A DNA stretch of 64,000 nucleotides from Chitinophagales bacterium. GTDB lineage: Bacteria; Bacteroidota; Bacteroidia; Chitinophagales; JADJOU01. Where the stretch lies: the NCBI GenBank assembly GCA_016787225.1, contig JAEUUY010000011.1, positions 124,001 to 188,000 on the forward strand. Direction: 5' to 3'. Positions 1 through 8,572 of the stretch are shown here, piece by piece (position 1 is the stretch's first letter; the number at the start of each line of letters is the position of its first letter). The translations under genes and the position numbers were made by a program. The notes beneath the pieces are model-generated. The model did not search any database. It saw only the letters and a list, made by a program, of their open reading frames with translations, and was not told where the DNA came from.

Positions 1-722
1 CATTGAGTAATATTCTAGTCGTGCCTTTGACTACTCTTATCATGTATGTAGGATTCATATTTATCCTTTTTTCTAAACTAGATTTACTATCGAATTTACT
101 AGGCGATCTCCTGACGCTACTTATCAAAATACAAAATACTATCATAGCGTTTTTTAGTCAAATTCCATATGCTAGTATTCACTCGAATATACTTGATATA
201 ATAGGATTGATTTTGCTATTTGCACTCATTGGATTTGGAATGAGTTTAATATACTCTAAAACAAGATTCAGTCTAAGATTAACGCTTATCTGCACAACAA
301 TCTTTACATGCTATAGCTCATTTCATTCTTTTAGATTGGCTATAGAAGAGAATTGGTTTCTCGTCTCAAACTATAAACATAGCGCTATCGCCTATAAAAA
401 CAAGAATCAACTTCACATAATTACAGACACAATAGATGACAATATGCAGCGATACTTTTTCAATAGCCTAGAATCCTTTTATAATATCGACGCTTCAAAA
501 ATACATTCTAGTTATGATTATATAGTCCAACAAAGAAATAAATTTAGTTATCACTTAGCAGCTCAGCCACAATTCTTGGTTTTAGCAAAAGAGAATAAAG
601 AGCACTGGGATGATTATATAGAAAAAAGAGATAGCTTTGTATTGGTGTCCAATATAGGATATAGAAAATCAGATTTAATTAACACCTTGAAGCAAAAGAA
701 TAAGCACTATCATGTTTACTAA
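1..722 (+). CDS. ComEC/Rec2-like DNA uptake membrane protein, C-terminal part (truncated by window edge)
   Basis: This reading frame is open from the first bases, so the true start lies upstream and the TTG at base 3 is only an in-frame codon. The fragment begins with VVPLTTLIMYVG, then shows further hydrophobic segments (about residues 60-80 and 90-105) and a soluble tail from about residue 120. That layout, and the SAIAYKNKNQ stretch after the last membrane segment, match the C-terminal end of Bacteroidota ComEC proteins, which form the inner-membrane channel for single-stranded DNA in natural transformation. No metallo-beta-lactamase domain follows; many Bacteroidota versions also lack it. 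The stop overlaps the start of tilS by 11 bases, suggesting co-transcription. The family assignment rests on pattern similarity of a fragment. Another polytopic membrane protein is possible. Confidence 0.7.
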   Translation, partial: LSNILVVPLTTLIMYVGFIFILFSKLDLLSNLLGDLLTLLIKIQNTIIAFFSQIPYASIHSNILDIIGLILLFALIGFGMSLIYSKTRFSLRLTLICTTIFTCYSSFHSFRLAIEENWFLVSNYKHSAIAYKNKNQLHIITDTIDDNMQRYFFNSLESFYNIDASKIHSSYDYIVQQRNKFSYHLAAQPQFLVLAKENKEHWDDYIEKRDSFVLVSNIGYRKSDLINTLKQKNKHYHVY

Positions 723-1992
723 GTCTCAACTACTTTTTCTAAATGATAAAAAGATGGCTCTCGCTTGCAGTGGTGGTGTCGACAGTATGGTGCTTGCGGA
801 TTGTCTTCTAAAATACAAATTTGATTTCTCTATAATTCATTGCAATTTTCAACTACGTGGAGAAGGATCGTTTGAGGATGAAAAATTTGTCAAATCTTAT
901 GCAGCCAAAAATAATCTTCGTTCATTCACTAAGTCGTTTGATACAGAAAATTCTGCTAAACTAAATTCCACTTCTATTGAAATGGAAGCAAGAAATTTGC
1001 GTTACAAATTTTTTCAAGAAATCTATCATCAGCAAGAATTAGACCTCATTCTTTTAGCACATCATCAAAATGACCAGGCGGAAACTATTTTTATGCGCCT
1101 CATCAAAGGTACAGGACTATCAGGACTATCAGGCATGAAAGAAATTCGAGATGACATATATTTTCGCCCTTTCTTAAATATAACAAAAGAAACCATATTA
1201 GACTACGCTAGAGAAAATAAAATTGAATACCGAGAAGATGCATCCAATAATGAAAATATTTATCAGCGGAATCACATCAGAAATAAAATTCTTCCATCAA
1301 TAGATAAAATAAATCCTTCCTTTAGAAGTGCATTGATACATCTTGGGAATTTAAGCTCTCAAACTAAATCTTTGATTGATGATGTATGCTACTCCTTAAC
1401 TGAAATTTGGGATAGCACAGGTAACTTAGATTTAACTCACTATACCGATAAACCATATTTGCCATTAATCATCTCACATATACTTGATAAAGAAATTTCA
1501 CACAAAGATCAGTTGGAATATATAGTTCATGCTTTGTCTAGCCAAGAATCTAAATTCTTTCAGTTGTCATCATACGAAATTGAAGTTAAGAACTTTCGCA
1601 TTTCAAAGATATCTGAAGTTCATTCTAAAATTAAAATTTACCATGCGCTCCATGATTTGATTTCGGATAGCGCTTTTCATACAGAAATAGTAGAAAACAA
1701 ACCTAATCTATTTAATGAAACTAGTTTATATATCGATATAGATAAGCTTAATTTTCCAATAAATGCCAGACCTATGCAAATAGGTGATAAAATCAAACCA
1801 TTCGGCATGAGGGGCTTATCCAGAAAACTGTCTGACATAGCTCAAGAATTGCAATGGTCGAGGTCTGAAAAATTGTCAAATAGAGTTTTTGTCGATGGTG
1901 ATAATGATATTATAGCTATCTTAGGCTATCGAATTTCTGAAAAAGTAAAATTAGACTCCAAAACGAAAACTATTCTAATAATCAGACAATGA
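712..1992 (+). CDS. tilS: tRNA(Ile)-lysidine synthetase TilS
   Basis: TilS converts C34 of the CAU-anticodon tRNA-Ile to lysidine, using ATP and lysine, so that the tRNA reads AUA. The PP-loop ATPase signature SGGVDS is at residues 20-25, and HHQNDQAET, typical of TilS, lies near residue 117. The C-terminal third (KIKPFGMRG, about residue 360) is the TilS C-terminal domain, which contacts the tRNA. At 426 residues the length is normal for the phylum. It overlaps the ComEC-like gene upstream by 11 bases and shares an ATGA overlap with hutI downstream, so the three are probably one transcript. The start ATG fits the usual short segment before the PP-loop. Confidence 0.95.
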   Translation: MFTKSQLLFLNDKKMALACSGGVDSMVLADCLLKYKFDFSIIHCNFQLRGEGSFEDEKFVKSYAAKNNLRSFTKSFDTENSAKLNSTSIEMEARNLRYKFFQEIYHQQELDLILLAHHQNDQAETIFMRLIKGTGLSGLSGMKEIRDDIYFRPFLNITKETILDYARENKIEYREDASNNENIYQRNHIRNKILPSIDKINPSFRSALIHLGNLSSQTKSLIDDVCYSLTEIWDSTGNLDLTHYTDKPYLPLIISHILDKEISHKDQLEYIVHALSSQESKFFQLSSYEIEVKNFRISKISEVHSKIKIYHALHDLISDSAFHTEIVENKPNLFNETSLYIDIDKLNFPINARPMQIGDKIKPFGMRGLSRKLSDIAQELQWSRSEKLSNRVFVDGDNDIIAILGYRISEKVKLDSKTKTILIIRQ

Positions 1993-3221
1993 AAAATTTT
2001 ATCAATATAAAGAATCTATATGGCATACTAGATTCTGATATTAAAAGACTTTCTGGTGCGGAGATGAAAGCGGTTGAGTCGTTGTCCAATGCCTATATGA
2101 AGGTAGAGAATGGACGAATTATTGAGTTTGGAGAAATGACGAACTGGATAGAGAATGCAGCGCCTATCATTGACCTGAAGGGAAAATCGGTACTACCGAG
2201 TTATACAGATTCCCATACACATATAGTTTTCGCAGAACCCAGGGAACACGAATTCGAACTCAAGATTCAGGGTAAAACCTATGAGGAAATAGCCGCAGCA
2301 GGAGGTGGTATCTTAAATAGTGCAGCTAAACTAGGTGAAACGAGTGAAGAAAAATTATTAGAATCAGCGACGAAACGAGTGCAGCAAGTGATAAGGATGG
2401 GAACAGGAGCCTTGGAAATAAAGAGTGGATATGGATTGACCGTCGATGCAGAAATAAAAATGCTTCGCGTGATTCAAAAATTATATGAAAATTTCGCTAT
2501 TCCTATCAAAGCAAGTTTTCTCGGGGCTCATGCCATACCTACCATTTACAAATCCAATCCAAAAGAATACATAGAAAAAGTTATTTATCCTTGTATTGAA
2601 ATTGTAGCTAAAGAAGATTTAGCAGAGTATATCGATATTTTTATTGAGAAAAATTACTTCTCTCTAGAAGATGCCCATAGAATTTTAGATTATTCTGATA
2701 AGTTTGGACTTAGACCAAAATTGCATGTCAATCAACTTTCGAATATGGGGGCCTTGCAATTGGCTGTGGATAGAGGTGCTTTGTCTGCCGATCATTTAGA
2801 AGAATTGACTCAGACAGAAATCGAATATTTAAAGAATAAATCAACTATAGGAACGCTTCTCCCTTCTTGTTCATTTTTTATAAAAATACCTTATGCCCCA
2901 GCGCGCCAAATGATAGATAACGGCCTACCTATAGCTCTAGCCTCCGACTATAACCCTGGTTCTACACCAAGTGGCAATATGAATTTTGTCATATCCCTCG
3001 CTTGTATTTATCAAAAACTCCTACCAGCCGAGGCTTTTAATGCCGCTACCATTAATGGAGCTTATGCTATGGATTTGAGTCATGAGGTTGGAAGCATTTC
3101 CATCGGCAAACGGGCCAATTTCTTTACTTCCTCGGACTTACAATCGTTGGCATCTATTCCTTATAGTTTCGGTCGGCCATTAATAGATGAGGTTTATATC
3201 AATGGGGAAAGATTTCACTAG
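1989..3221 (+). CDS. hutI: imidazolonepropionase HutI
   Basis: HutI hydrolyses 4-imidazolone-5-propanoate to N-formimino-L-glutamate, the third step of histidine degradation. The protein is an amidohydrolase-superfamily metal enzyme: the HTH metal ligands are at residues 76-78 (SHTHIVFAE), LHVNQLSN carries another histidine near 250, and SDYNPGSTPSGN near 325 is the characteristic imidazolonepropionase segment. At 410 residues it is full length. It overlaps tilS by 4 bases. No other hut gene (hutH, hutU, hutG or ftcD) is in the window, so the rest of the pathway must lie elsewhere. The last bases lie just before the tRNA-Ser promoter. Confidence 0.95.
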   Translation: MKNFINIKNLYGILDSDIKRLSGAEMKAVESLSNAYMKVENGRIIEFGEMTNWIENAAPIIDLKGKSVLPSYTDSHTHIVFAEPREHEFELKIQGKTYEEIAAAGGGILNSAAKLGETSEEKLLESATKRVQQVIRMGTGALEIKSGYGLTVDAEIKMLRVIQKLYENFAIPIKASFLGAHAIPTIYKSNPKEYIEKVIYPCIEIVAKEDLAEYIDIFIEKNYFSLEDAHRILDYSDKFGLRPKLHVNQLSNMGALQLAVDRGALSADHLEELTQTEIEYLKNKSTIGTLLPSCSFFIKIPYAPARQMIDNGLPIALASDYNPGSTPSGNMNFVISLACIYQKLLPAEAFNAATINGAYAMDLSHEVGSISIGKRANFFTSSDLQSLASIPYSFGRPLIDEVYINGERFH

Positions 3222-3239
3222 ATAAAAGCTGGTTTTTAC

Positions 3240-3247
3240 TATCTTTG
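3240..3247 (+). promoter_or_regulatory. candidate -7 promoter element for tRNA-Ser
   Basis: TATCTTTG fits the Bacteroidota housekeeping -7 consensus TAnnTTTG and lies 23 bases before the tRNA-Ser gene. I do not see a clear -33 box. Confidence 0.5.
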
Positions 3248-3270
3248 CTATCCTTAAAAAAATAACCACT

Positions 3271-3357
3271 GGAAAGTTGCAGGAGTGGTTGAACTGGCTC
3301 GCCTGGAACGCGAGTATCCGCCTTGGCGGATCAAGGGTTCGAATCCCTTACTTTCCT
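3271..3357 (+). tRNA. tRNA-Ser (anticodon GGA)
   Basis: A class II tRNA can be folded directly. The acceptor strands are GGAAAGT and ACTTTCC. The anticodon arm is CTCGC-CTGGAAC-GCGAG, giving anticodon GGA (serine UCC/UCU). The long variable arm is ATCCGCC-TT-GGCGGAT, and the T arm contains GGTTCGAATCC. The 3' CCA is not encoded. The base after the acceptor stem is T, whereas G is the usual discriminator for bacterial tRNA-Ser. Confidence 0.95.
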
Positions 3358-3379
3358 CAAAATAATAGTCACTAGTAAT

Positions 3380-3449
3380 CAGTAGTCGGTCGTCAGTTTT
3401 CTGGTAGGCAAAATTCTACTGATATCTAAAGACTGAAAACCGACCACTC
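3380..3449 (+). repeat. imperfect inverted repeat in the aspS leader
   Basis: A CAGTAGTCGGTCGTCAG-type sequence is followed about 40 bases later by an imperfect reverse complement (GAAAACCGACCACTC) ending just before the aspS start. A related ACTGACTACTGACCAC string occurs at 25,806-25,821. It looks like a dispersed low-complexity intergenic repeat. A role in regulation is not shown. Confidence 0.35.
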
Positions 3450-3452
3450 ATT

Positions 3453-5204
3453 ATGTATCGTTCACACACTTGCGGAGAATTAAATTTAAAACATCAAGGA
3501 CAATCTGTTACCCTAGCTGGTTGGGTGCAGAATTTGCGAGATTTTGGGAAGTTGACTTTTCTTGATTTAAGAGACCGCTATGGCATCACACAGTTGGTTT
3601 TCAATGCCGAAGAAAATCAAGCATTGTATGAAAAAGCGCATGATCTCGGCAGGGAGTATGTTATTCAAGTTCAAGGTCTGGTCAAGGAGAGAGAGAATAA
3701 AAACTTAAATATTCCCACAGGTGAAATTGAAATTATAGCTTCAGAATTCACCATTCTTAATGCTAGCGAAGTACCTCCATTTACCATCATAGATGATACC
3801 GATGGAAGTGAGGAACTCCGTATGCGATATCGCTACTTAGATATTAGAAGAAATCCACTCAAAGAGAAACTTATTTTTCGACATCAGGTAGCTCAGCTTT
3901 TCCGTCAATATTTATCTAAGGAAGGATTTATAGAAGTAGAAACACCTGTGCTCATTAAATCTACGCCAGAGGGTGCTCGAGATTTCGTAGTGCCTAGTAG
4001 AGTCAATCCTGGGCAGTTTTTCGCACTACCTCAGTCTCCACAAACCTTTAAGCAATTATTAATGGTGGGTGGTCTCGACAAATATTTCCAAATTGTAAAA
4101 TGTTTTCGTGACGAAGATTTAAGGGCGGATAGACAACCTGAATTTACACAAGTGGATTGTGAAATGTCCTTCGTCGAACAAGAAGATATTTTACAAGTTT
4201 TCGAAGAAGCAACCAAATATATCATCAAAGAGACTAAAGGAATTGATTTAGATACTTTCCCACGAATGACCTACGACCATGCGATGCGTACTTATGGAAA
4301 TGATAAACCAGACATTCGATTTGGTATGGAATTTTGCGAATTGCAAGACCTAGTTAAAGGCAAAGATTTTGCTATTTTTGATAATGCAGAATTGGTGGTG
4401 GGTATCAAGGTAGCAGGGGTATCAGAGTGGACTAGAAAACAAATCGATGAGTGGACAGACTTTGTCAAAACCCCACAGGTGGGAGCTACAGGGCTTATTT
4501 GGGCTAAGTACAATACAGATAATACGCTTACTTCTTCTGTAAATAAATTTTACGCCGAAGAAGATTTGAAAAAATGGTCTGAAAAATTTAATGCGAAAGC
4601 AGGGGATTTAATGCTCATATTAGCTGGAGAAGCTAAGAAGGTAAGACCTCAACTATCCGCCTTGCGAATGGCGATAGCAGAAAAATTAGGTCTGCGTAAA
4701 CCTGATGAATTTGCACCTCTATGGGTAGTAGATTTTCCATTGCTGGATTGGGACGAAGAAAGCGCCAGATACCATGCTATGCACCACCCATTCACAGCAC
4801 CCAAACCAGAAGATGAAGCGCTTTTGGAAACGAATCCAATTGAAGTCAGAGCGAATGCCTATGATTTAGTCCTTAATGGCAATGAGGTAGCAGGTGGCTC
4901 TGTCAGAATATATGACAAAAATTTACAATCTAAAATGTTTCAGCTTCTAGGCTTTAGCCAAGAAGAAGCCGAGGCGCAGTTTGGATTTTTGATGAATGCC
5001 TTCAAATATGGAGCTCCACCTCATGCTGGGATAGCTTTTGGATTTGATCGCTTTGTGTCAATTCTCGGCGGTAGTGAAACTATACGTGACTATATCGCAT
5101 TTCCTAAAAACAATAGTGCACGAGATATTATGATAGATGCGCCGAGTATAATAGATGACAAGCAGTTAGATGAGTTAGCTTTGAAACTAGTAACTATTAA
5201 GTAA
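3453..5204 (+). CDS. aspS: aspartate--tRNA ligase
   Basis: This class II aminoacyl-tRNA synthetase charges tRNA-Asp. The N-terminal OB fold that binds the anticodon begins [11 protein letters not shown] and covers about residues 1-110. Motif 2 is [16 protein letters not shown] near residue 213, the bacterial GAD insertion lies around 290-410, and motif 3 GFGFDRF-type residues ([14 protein letters not shown]) are near 530. At 583 residues it has the bacterial length. It is monocistronic between tRNA-Ser and the four-helix-bundle gene. Its TAA stop is the first triplet of a 19-base inverted-repeat arm. Confidence 0.96.
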   Translation: MYRSHTCGELNLKHQGQSVTLAGWVQNLRDFGKLTFLDLRDRYGITQLVFNAEENQALYEKAHDLGREYVIQVQGLVKERENKNLNIPTGEIEIIASEFTILNASEVPPFTIIDDTDGSEELRMRYRYLDIRRNPLKEKLIFRHQVAQLFRQYLSKEGFIEVETPVLIKSTPEGARDFVVPSRVNPGQFFALPQSPQTFKQLLMVGGLDKYFQIVKCFRDEDLRADRQPEFTQVDCEMSFVEQEDILQVFEEATKYIIKETKGIDLDTFPRMTYDHAMRTYGNDKPDIRFGMEFCELQDLVKGKDFAIFDNAELVVGIKVAGVSEWTRKQIDEWTDFVKTPQVGATGLIWAKYNTDNTLTSSVNKFYAEEDLKKWSEKFNAKAGDLMLILAGEAKKVRPQLSALRMAIAEKLGLRKPDEFAPLWVVDFPLLDWDEESARYHAMHHPFTAPKPEDEALLETNPIEVRANAYDLVLNGNEVAGGSVRIYDKNLQSKMFQLLGFSQEEAEAQFGFLMNAFKYGAPPHAGIAFGFDRFVSILGGSETIRDYIAFPKNNSARDIMIDAPSIIDDKQLDELALKLVTIK

Positions 5205-5220
5205 TAATTAATAACTAATA
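5202..5220 (+). repeat. left arm of 19-bp inverted repeat around the four-helix-bundle gene
   Basis: TAATAATTAATAACTAATA here is the exact reverse complement of the sequence at 5,635-5,653. The arm begins at the aspS stop codon, 12 bases from the four-helix-bundle start. Confidence 0.7.
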
Positions 5221-5231
5221 ATTGGTTTGTT

Positions 5232-5585
5232 ATGGAAAATAAAAACATCCTTTTAGATAAAAGTAAATCACTGGCGCTTCAAGTTATTAAGCATTGCCGA
5301 AATATTTCAGAGGAAAAGAAAGAATATATTCTTACAAGGCAATTAATGAAGAGCGGGACTAGTATTGGCGCAAATATCCGTGAAGCTAAATATGCAGAAA
5401 GTAAAAATGACTTTATTCATAAGTACAAAATTTCATTGAAAGAAGCAAACGAAACCGAATATTGGCTTGAGTTACTTTTTGAATCAGAATTAATGAACGA
5501 AGAGGTTTTTAATGAACTTCACAAACTGAATACGGAACTTCTGAAACTATTAACTTCAAGTATTAAAACAATTTCTAATCGATGA
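5232..5585 (+). CDS. four-helix-bundle protein (S23/IVS-encoded family)
   Basis: This 117-residue protein is almost entirely helical and carries family hallmarks: LALQVIKHCR near residue 14, LTRQLMKSGTSIGANIREAKYAESKNDFIHKYKISLKEANETEYW-type spacing through residues 35-80, and LL...ELLKLL at the end. The family was first seen inside intervening sequences of 23S rRNA genes and is related to the Avd protein of diversity-generating retroelements. Free-standing copies are common in Bacteroidota and their function is unknown. No reverse transcriptase or variable repeat is seen nearby, so a retroelement role is not supported. The gene is bracketed by a perfect 19-bp inverted repeat, which suggests it arrived as a discrete unit. 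Confidence 0.9.
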   Translation: MENKNILLDKSKSLALQVIKHCRNISEEKKEYILTRQLMKSGTSIGANIREAKYAESKNDFIHKYKISLKEANETEYWLELLFESELMNEEVFNELHKLNTELLKLLTSSIKTISNR

Positions 5586-5634
5586 TAAAAATTGATTATG
5601 ATAGCATATTGCCTAATTTCACACAATTATTAAC

Positions 5635-5653
5635 TATTAGTTATTAATTATTA
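5635..5653 (+). repeat. right arm of 19-bp inverted repeat around the four-helix-bundle gene
   Basis: TATTAGTTATTAATTATTA is the perfect complement of the left arm at 5,202-5,220. It ends 9 bases before the start of the pseudouridine synthase gene. Confidence 0.7.
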
Positions 5654-5662
5654 CCTATCCCT

Positions 5663-6367
5663 ATGTTCTCCATCCTCCACGAAGATAACCATCTTATCAT
5701 CTACAATAAGCCCCCGGGCATGCTCGTGCAGTGGGACAAAGATCGCATTGTAAAACCCTTAGAAGAAATAGCTCGTGACTACCAGCGAGAAAAGAAAGGC
5801 AAAAATCCTGATGAAAATGTGTATATCGGTCTACCGCACCGAATCGATAGACTCACCAGTGGCATCGTTATTGTTTGTAAAACTTCCAAGTCGCTAGAGC
5901 GAATGTGTGATTTATTTAGCAATCGACAAATACACAAAACCTACTGGGCTATTATAGAAAAAGGAGATTTGCCTCGTGAAGGACACTGGGTAAACTATCT
6001 AAGAAAAATAGAAAACCATAATAAATCCTATGTGAGTGATGTCGATAAGCCAATGCATAAGCGTGCCGAATTGAAATATAAAATTATAGCGGAATTAGAT
6101 AATTTCATGCTGACCGAAATAGATTTAATGACGGGTCGTCATCATCAGATTCGAGCGCAGTTTGCACATCATGGCTTTCCCATTCGTGGCGATGTCAAAT
6201 ACAATTATAAGCGTGCCAATGAAGATGGCTTTTTTGATTTACATTCTAAATACATCCGATTTACCCATCCGGTATCGAATGAAGAAATAGTAATTGATGC
6301 GCCAGTGCGAGATGATAAATTATGGCAGTTGTTTGAAGAACAAGTAAAACTGAGAAGCGAAAAGTGA
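5663..6367 (+). CDS. RluA-family RNA pseudouridine synthase
   Basis: The protein isomerises uridine to pseudouridine in rRNA or tRNA. The catalytic motif HRIDRLTSG (family form HRLDxxTSG, with Asp as nucleophile) is near residue 60, and LMTGRHHQIRAQF, the second conserved RluA block, is near residue 155. At 234 residues it is short and has no S4 domain, so it belongs with the RluA/RluC-D core forms that have only the catalytic domain. Its target site cannot be told from the sequence. It shares a 4-base GTGA overlap with the Rieske gene downstream. Confidence 0.9.
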   Translation: MFSILHEDNHLIIYNKPPGMLVQWDKDRIVKPLEEIARDYQREKKGKNPDENVYIGLPHRIDRLTSGIVIVCKTSKSLERMCDLFSNRQIHKTYWAIIEKGDLPREGHWVNYLRKIENHNKSYVSDVDKPMHKRAELKYKIIAELDNFMLTEIDLMTGRHHQIRAQFAHHGFPIRGDVKYNYKRANEDGFFDLHSKYIRFTHPVSNEEIVIDAPVRDDKLWQLFEEQVKLRSEK

Positions 6368-6648
6368 TTGACAAAAAAATAACTATCCCTCAAAAATACC
6401 TTCCCAAACCACAACAGACCACTATTTATATACATAATGGAAAGGAATATTGCATAGTAAATCTCGATGGAAAAATTTATGCTATCGACAATATCTGCCC
6501 TCATCAAGGCGCTAGTCTGAGTCTAGGTGAAATAAAAGGAGAAGAAATCATTTGCCCGCTGCATCAGTGGCGTTTTAATGTCAAAACAGGGGCATGCAAT
6601 GTAGAGAAGTATTGTGTGGATAGGTATCAGGTGGAAATAGCAGATTAA
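6364..6648 (+). CDS. small Rieske [2Fe-2S] ferredoxin-like protein
   Basis: A single Rieske domain of 94 residues. The cluster ligands are C45-P-H47 and C64-P-L-H67, in the form CPHQGASLSLGE...CPLHQW. This spacing fits NirD-like or dioxygenase ferredoxin subunits. The start is GTG, overlapping the preceding pseudouridine synthase by 4 bases. No oxygenase or nitrite reductase subunit is adjacent, so its electron-transfer partner is unknown. There is no signal peptide, so it is cytoplasmic. Confidence 0.9.
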   Translation: MIDKKITIPQKYLPKPQQTTIYIHNGKEYCIVNLDGKIYAIDNICPHQGASLSLGEIKGEEIICPLHQWRFNVKTGACNVEKYCVDRYQVEIAD

Positions 6649-6673
6649 TTCTAGCCACAGACTTATAATTTAT

Positions 6674-6681
6674 TAAATTTG
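6674..6681 (+). promoter_or_regulatory. candidate -7 promoter element for sucD
   Basis: TAAATTTG matches TAnnTTTG and lies 40 bases before the sucD ATG in the only gap between it and the preceding transcript. Confidence 0.5.
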
Positions 6682-6720
6682 CCCTTATTCTATATTAATA
6701 TATAAAATTCAAATCATACC

Positions 6721-7611
6721 ATGTCCGTATTAGTCAATAAAAACTCAAAAATTATCGTTCAAGGATTTACAGGAAAAGAAGGAACCTTCCATGCAGAGCA
6801 AATGCTAGAATATGGCACGAATGTGGTAGGTGGTGTCACTCCTGGTAAAGGCGGTCAATCTCACCTCAATAAACCTGTTTTCAATACCGTGTTAGATGCT
6901 CGTAAGGCTACTGGATGCGACGTATCAATTATTTTTGTTCCGCCTGCATTTGCAGCAGATGGCATTTTAGAAGCTGTAGATGCTGGTATCGAGACCATAG
7001 TTTGTATCACAGAAGGTATTCCGGTACAGGATATGGTCAAAGTGAAGGCGGTTGTTGAAAAATCAAATTCTCGTTTAATAGGCCCTAACTGCCCAGGTGT
7101 CATAACTCCTGATGGTGCTAAAGTAGGTATTATGCCAGGCTTTGTATTTAAAACTGGAAGAGTAGGTATAGTGTCGAAATCTGGAACATTGACGTATGAA
7201 GCTGCAGACCAAATCGTAAAAGCGGGTATGGGAATATCTACTGCTATAGGAATCGGTGGCGACCCTATCATAGGTACCACTACCAAAGAAGCAGTCGAGT
7301 TATTTATGAATGACCCAGATACAGATGCTATCGTAATGATAGGCGAAATAGGCGGTGGTATGGAAGCTGAGGCTAGTCGCTGGATAAAAGCCAATGGTAA
7401 TAAAAAGCCAGTTGTAGGTTTTATAGCAGGTCAAACAGCCCCTGCAGGTCGTCGTATGGGTCATGCCGGTGCTATCATAGGCGGCAAAGATGATACTGCT
7501 GCTGCTAAAATGGCTATAATGCGTGAATGTGGCATTACTGTTTGTGACAGCCCTGCGGAAATAGGCGCGACTATGGCTTCACTTTTAAAAGTAAGCAGTA
7601 AGAGTAATTAG
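6721..7611 (+). CDS. sucD: succinate--CoA ligase, alpha subunit
   Basis: SucD is the CoA-binding, phospho-histidine-carrying subunit of succinyl-CoA synthetase in the TCA cycle. The N-terminal CoA-binding fold contains [12 protein letters not shown] near residue 13. GPNCPGVI is near 121, and the active-site phospho-histidine is H248 in RRMGHAGAI. At 296 residues it is full length. The beta subunit (sucC) is not adjacent, unlike the E. coli arrangement. A candidate promoter sits directly upstream, so the gene is probably transcribed alone or with the WYL gene 29 bases downstream. Confidence 0.96.
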   Translation: MSVLVNKNSKIIVQGFTGKEGTFHAEQMLEYGTNVVGGVTPGKGGQSHLNKPVFNTVLDARKATGCDVSIIFVPPAFAADGILEAVDAGIETIVCITEGIPVQDMVKVKAVVEKSNSRLIGPNCPGVITPDGAKVGIMPGFVFKTGRVGIVSKSGTLTYEAADQIVKAGMGISTAIGIGGDPIIGTTTKEAVELFMNDPDTDAIVMIGEIGGGMEAEASRWIKANGNKKPVVGFIAGQTAPAGRRMGHAGAIIGGKDDTAAAKMAIMRECGITVCDSPAEIGATMASLLKVSSKSN

Positions 7612-7640
7612 TCATAATTTTAACTGCGACTGCGGCATAA

Positions 7641-8537
7641 ATGAAGGTCAGTTATATCGTCAAGCGATACATCGCGATTCTCGGACGACTTTCTAATCAA
7701 AAAAAAGCCACTTTTCAACAACTCATGGATGCTATAGAGCGCATGGGTGGAGAAGATATGAAGATATCACAACGCACTTTTCAGCGCATGATCAACGATA
7801 TAGAAGAATTGTTTCAAGTAGTTATTAAATGTAATCGGGAAGGTTTTTATTATATCTTGGAGAGTGAATCTGATATGGAGAATTCAAAAATCACCCAGTC
7901 ACTTCAGTTTTTCAACTATCAAAAATACTTAGAAAATTTTGAAAATAAGATCGCCTATGACAAAAGTTGCTTGATTGGTCAACAGTTTCTTTATGATATT
8001 CAAAATGCAATAAAAGAAAAAAAAACTATTCGATTTGACTATACAAAATACAATCAGAAAGAAAATGTAAATGAAATAAGAGATATATCTCCATATGGAT
8101 TAAAAGAGTATAAAGGAAGGTGGTATCTCGTAGGTCTTGATAATCATAAAAATGAAATACGAATCTTCGGACTCGATAGAATTACCAACTTGATAGAATC
8201 GGAGACTCGAATGGTATCCTCCAATAATTTTAATATACACAACTATTTTAAACATTCGATAGGTATCTCAGTAGATAATGATGATATTTCAGAATTCGTG
8301 GAACTTGAATTTAGTAGTAAGTTGGCGGGTTATATTCGCAATTTTCCTCTTCATCCTAGTCAAGTTATCTTGTCTGAAAACTCAAACGGCATAGCGGTAA
8401 AGTTAAGAACCTATATTAACCTAGAATTAGTAAATGAACTCATGCAATTCTCAGATGATATTAAAATAATCAAACCAGCTAGACTTAAAAAAATGATGAT
8501 AAAACGCCATCAAGAATTTTTAAAAAATAATCAATAG
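7641..8537 (+). CDS. WYL-domain transcriptional regulator
   Basis: The N-terminal 70 residues form a winged-helix DNA-binding region (ATFQQLMDAI...ISQRTFQRMINDIEELF). A WYL domain follows at about residues 130-200, with GLKEYKGRWYLVGLD containing the W-Y-L signature, and then a WCX-type C-terminal extension. WYL proteins sense ligands, possibly nucleic acids or nucleotides, and often regulate DNA-damage or defence genes. Here the neighbours are sucD and a glycosyltransferase, so the regulon cannot be guessed from context. Confidence 0.88.
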   Translation: MKVSYIVKRYIAILGRLSNQKKATFQQLMDAIERMGGEDMKISQRTFQRMINDIEELFQVVIKCNREGFYYILESESDMENSKITQSLQFFNYQKYLENFENKIAYDKSCLIGQQFLYDIQNAIKEKKTIRFDYTKYNQKENVNEIRDISPYGLKEYKGRWYLVGLDNHKNEIRIFGLDRITNLIESETRMVSSNNFNIHNYFKHSIGISVDNDDISEFVELEFSSKLAGYIRNFPLHPSQVILSENSNGIAVKLRTYINLELVNELMQFSDDIKIIKPARLKKMMIKRHQEFLKNNQ

Positions 8538-8572
8538 TCAAACTGATTTGTAATAATCTCTAATCCATTATT

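Noticed and set aside
5232-5585. Diversity-generating retroelement accessory (Avd)
   Set aside because: The fold is related, but no reverse transcriptase, template repeat or variable repeat is present nearby.
6861-7394. 177-codon open frame antisense to sucD
   Set aside because: It lies wholly inside a strongly conserved gene, has no family features and reflects codon bias on the opposite strand.
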